Positions 62,383 through 64,000 of a stretch of 64,000 bases of DNA are shown in pieces; position 1 is the first letter of the stretch, and each line of letters starts with the position of its first letter. The stretch lies in the NCBI GenBank assembly GCA_016841445.1, contig JAENZD010000001.1, forward strand, positions 930,001-994,000, in the 5' to 3' direction. Source of the DNA: Anaerolineaceae bacterium (GTDB taxonomy: Bacteria; Chloroflexota; Anaerolineae; Anaerolineales; Anaerolineaceae). A model generated the notes under the pieces. The model saw only the letters and a program-made list of their open reading frames with translations. It searched no databases and was not told the DNA's origin. The position numbers were made by a program, and so were the translations under genes.

Positions 62383-64000
62383 ATGTCAAGTCTTAATCCA
62401 AATGCTGAGGAGAACCTTTCAGCTTTACGTGAGAATTTTCCCTATTGGGAAAAAACCAAAGATCTGATTGATCAGTTGATTGATATTATTTTAAATTACC
62501 GCCAAAGCGGGCATCCAGGAGGATCACGTTCAAAAGTCCATGCCTTATTGTCATTGCTTTTGAGTGGTGTTATGCGATGGGATATTCGTAATCCAGAAAA
62601 AAAATTTGCTGATCGCTTTGTTCTAGTTGGCGGACATACTGTTCCTCTAATCTACTGCACATTGGCCGTTCTCAATGAAGCTTTAAAAATAAAATATAAT
62701 CAAACCGGTGATGAGCGCTATCATGATCTGAACCCGCGTGAACGTATTTTATACTGGGAGGACCTTCTCAATTTCCGAGAGCGTCATGGCCTTTCAGGGC
62801 ATGCTGAAATGGAAGGCAAGACCTTGTTTCTTAAATTTAATACTGGTCCCTCAGGCCATGGAGCTCCTGCGGCAGCAGGAGAAGCATTAGCACTAAAACG
62901 CGCTGGGGCTGGTTCAGTCAAGGTTTTTGCATTTGATGGTGAAGGGGGATTTACTACGGGGGCTGTACAGGAAACCCTTAACTCAGCATATGGGCTTGCA
63001 CTGGATAACTTATATTTTGTCCTTGATTGGAACGATTATGGCATTGATAGTCATACGGTGAGTTCTGTCGTTTATGGTGATCCAAAAACGTGGTTTTCAA
63101 GCCATGGTTGGCAAGTGTTTGGAACCGAAGACGGCAGCGAGTGGGAACCTGTCACATCTACATATCTAGCTGCCGTTAACTTAGAGAATCCATCAGACAA
63201 ACCTATCGGCCTCTGGTTTAAAACACGTAAGGGAAGGGCATATCTTAAATATGATTATGCATCTCATGGTTCACCACATGCGATGAACAGTGATTTGTTT
63301 TGGGAGACGAAACAGGAATTTTCTAATAAGTATGAGGCTGAATTTGCGAATTTCAATGGTCCAGCACCTAAAGATAAAAAAGCTTTGCGGGATGAATTTT
63401 CGGCAAACCTTAAGGCTGTTATCGAAGTTCTTCATCAAGATCAGGAATTAGTTGACTATTTGGCAAAAACACTTGTCAACATTGGAGAAAGTGTTCCGGA
63501 GAAATTGCCGGATTTTATCATTGGAACAAAAGGGAATCCATATAAGGATGACAGGCTGTATGACTACAAAAATTATCCTGTGGAGATGTATGCCTCTCCA
63601 GGAGATAAGGTAGCTAATAGGACTGCACTTCGAAAATGGGGTGCGTGGATTAATGCATTTGGCGCTGTAGAATATGGAAGACCATTGTTCCTGGTTGCGT
63701 CTGCGGATTTAGCTGGCTCAACGAATCTCAGCGGGTTTGGAGAGGGTTTTGGTGATTTTCCCGGATATGGTTGGTATAAAAGATCGGGGAGTCAGGATGG
63801 CGTTATTCTTCCCCAGGAAATCACTGAGTTTGCCAATTCCGGTATTATGACTGGTTTGGCAACTGTAAATTTTGCTGAAAAACCAGAGGAAGAATACGAT
63901 GGATTTTATGGCGCATGCTCAACATATGGATCTTTTTCGTACCTAAAATATGGTATGTTCCGCCTATTCAGCCAGTTGTGCCAGGATACACAAATAAAAT
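62383..64000 (+). CDS. Transketolase-like thiamine diphosphate enzyme (partial, 3' end outside)
   Basis: An open frame of at least 539 codons from ATG 62383 (AAGGAG site 7 bases upstream) to the window edge. It shows YRQSGHPGGSRSK, GPSGHGAPAAAGEALA and the cofactor motif AFDGEGGFTTGAVQE...WNDYGID, with KTRKGRAY and, in the second domain, FLVASADLAGSTNLSGFG. The order fits transketolase or a related E1-type enzyme, but the first domain differs from classical Tkt (no DGDG, longer interdomain linker). It may transfer two-carbon units between unusual substrates of the island. Only the end is missing. Confidence 0.82.
   Translation, partial: MSSLNPNAEENLSALRENFPYWEKTKDLIDQLIDIILNYRQSGHPGGSRSKVHALLSLLLSGVMRWDIRNPEKKFADRFVLVGGHTVPLIYCTLAVLNEALKIKYNQTGDERYHDLNPRERILYWEDLLNFRERHGLSGHAEMEGKTLFLKFNTGPSGHGAPAAAGEALALKRAGAGSVKVFAFDGEGGFTTGAVQETLNSAYGLALDNLYFVLDWNDYGIDSHTVSSVVYGDPKTWFSSHGWQVFGTEDGSEWEPVTSTYLAAVNLENPSDKPIGLWFKTRKGRAYLKYDYASHGSPHAMNSDLFWETKQEFSNKYEAEFANFNGPAPKDKKALRDEFSANLKAVIEVLHQDQELVDYLAKTLVNIGESVPEKLPDFIIGTKGNPYKDDRLYDYKNYPVEMYASPGDKVANRTALRKWGAWINAFGAVEYGRPLFLVASADLAGSTNLSGFGEGFGDFPGYGWYKRSGSQDGVILPQEITEFANSGIMTGLATVNFAEKPEEEYDGFYGACSTYGSFSYLKYGMFRLFSQLCQDTQIK

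Noticed and set aside
1-64000. tRNA, rRNA, CRISPR arrays, insertion sequences or prophage
   Set aside because: I looked for typical tRNA arm sequences, repeated spacers, transposase motifs and terminal inverted repeats and found none that I could support.

Overview
The window looks like a chromosomal segment of an anaerobic, moderately AT-rich bacterium, most likely a Chloroflexota member near Anaerolineae. This rests on gene content and protein style only: secreted proteins with TPTP-type linkers, a CSLREA-like beta-helix protein ending in a short YLPLMMR tail, an archaeal-type phosphoglycerate mutase, an AmmeMemoRadiSam radical SAM enzyme, and frequent TTG starts. No rRNA, tRNA, CRISPR array, transposase or prophage gene was seen, so the assignment is inference.

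Layout. (1) 1-15027, minus strand: a surface-polysaccharide locus. It holds an ABC exporter pair (Wzm/Wzt type), the complete dTDP-rhamnose set (rfbC, B, A, D), a DegT aminotransferase, a NeuD/PglD-like transferase, an AMP-ligase fused to a carrier domain, a second DegT-like protein, a GNAT/FemAB-like transferase, two tandem ATP-grasp paralogues, a family 2 glycosyltransferase and the start of another glycan gene. (2) 15181-16897: two exported proteins with an intercistronic hairpin between them. (3) 17208-24008: housekeeping genes (apgM, a C-N hydrolase, the AmmeMemoRadiSam enzyme, a primary-type sigma factor with a terminator-like hairpin in its leader, MscS, a COG0731-like radical SAM gene broken by one in-frame TAA, and rpsU). 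(4) 24134-28475, minus: SorC regulator plus E1alpha, E1beta and E2 of a 2-oxoacid or acetoin dehydrogenase, behind a promoter with two palindromes spaced 20 bp apart. (5) 28707-40080: nucleoside hydrolase, a YgjV-like gene broken by one in-frame TAA, plsY, small proteins, a family 4-like uracil-DNA glycosylase without the usual iron-sulfur cysteines, an aldo/keto reductase, two exported proteins, a CPBP protease, and overlapping class I fructose bisphosphatase and PfkB sugar kinase genes.

(6) 40388-64000: two divergent operons around a GntR/FCD regulator form what looks like a dedicated catabolic island. The leftward arm encodes an SDR, an Old Yellow Enzyme-type reductase, a CoA-transferase, an enoyl-CoA hydratase, an FAH-family hydrolase, a zinc alcohol dehydrogenase and a fumarate reductase-like flavoprotein. 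The rightward arm encodes a three-subunit molybdenum hydroxylase of the xanthine dehydrogenase type. Between its small and large subunits lie an SCP2-like/TudS-like fusion, a metal-dependent cyclase-family hydrolase and a homocitrate synthase-like enzyme. It continues with a complete Liv-type ABC importer, a TIM-barrel sugar isomerase and a transketolase-like enzyme that runs off the end.

The best candidates for an undescribed system are this island, probably uptake, hydroxylation, ring opening and CoA-dependent breakdown of an unknown substrate, and the carrier-protein-dependent sugar-acylation cassette in region 1.
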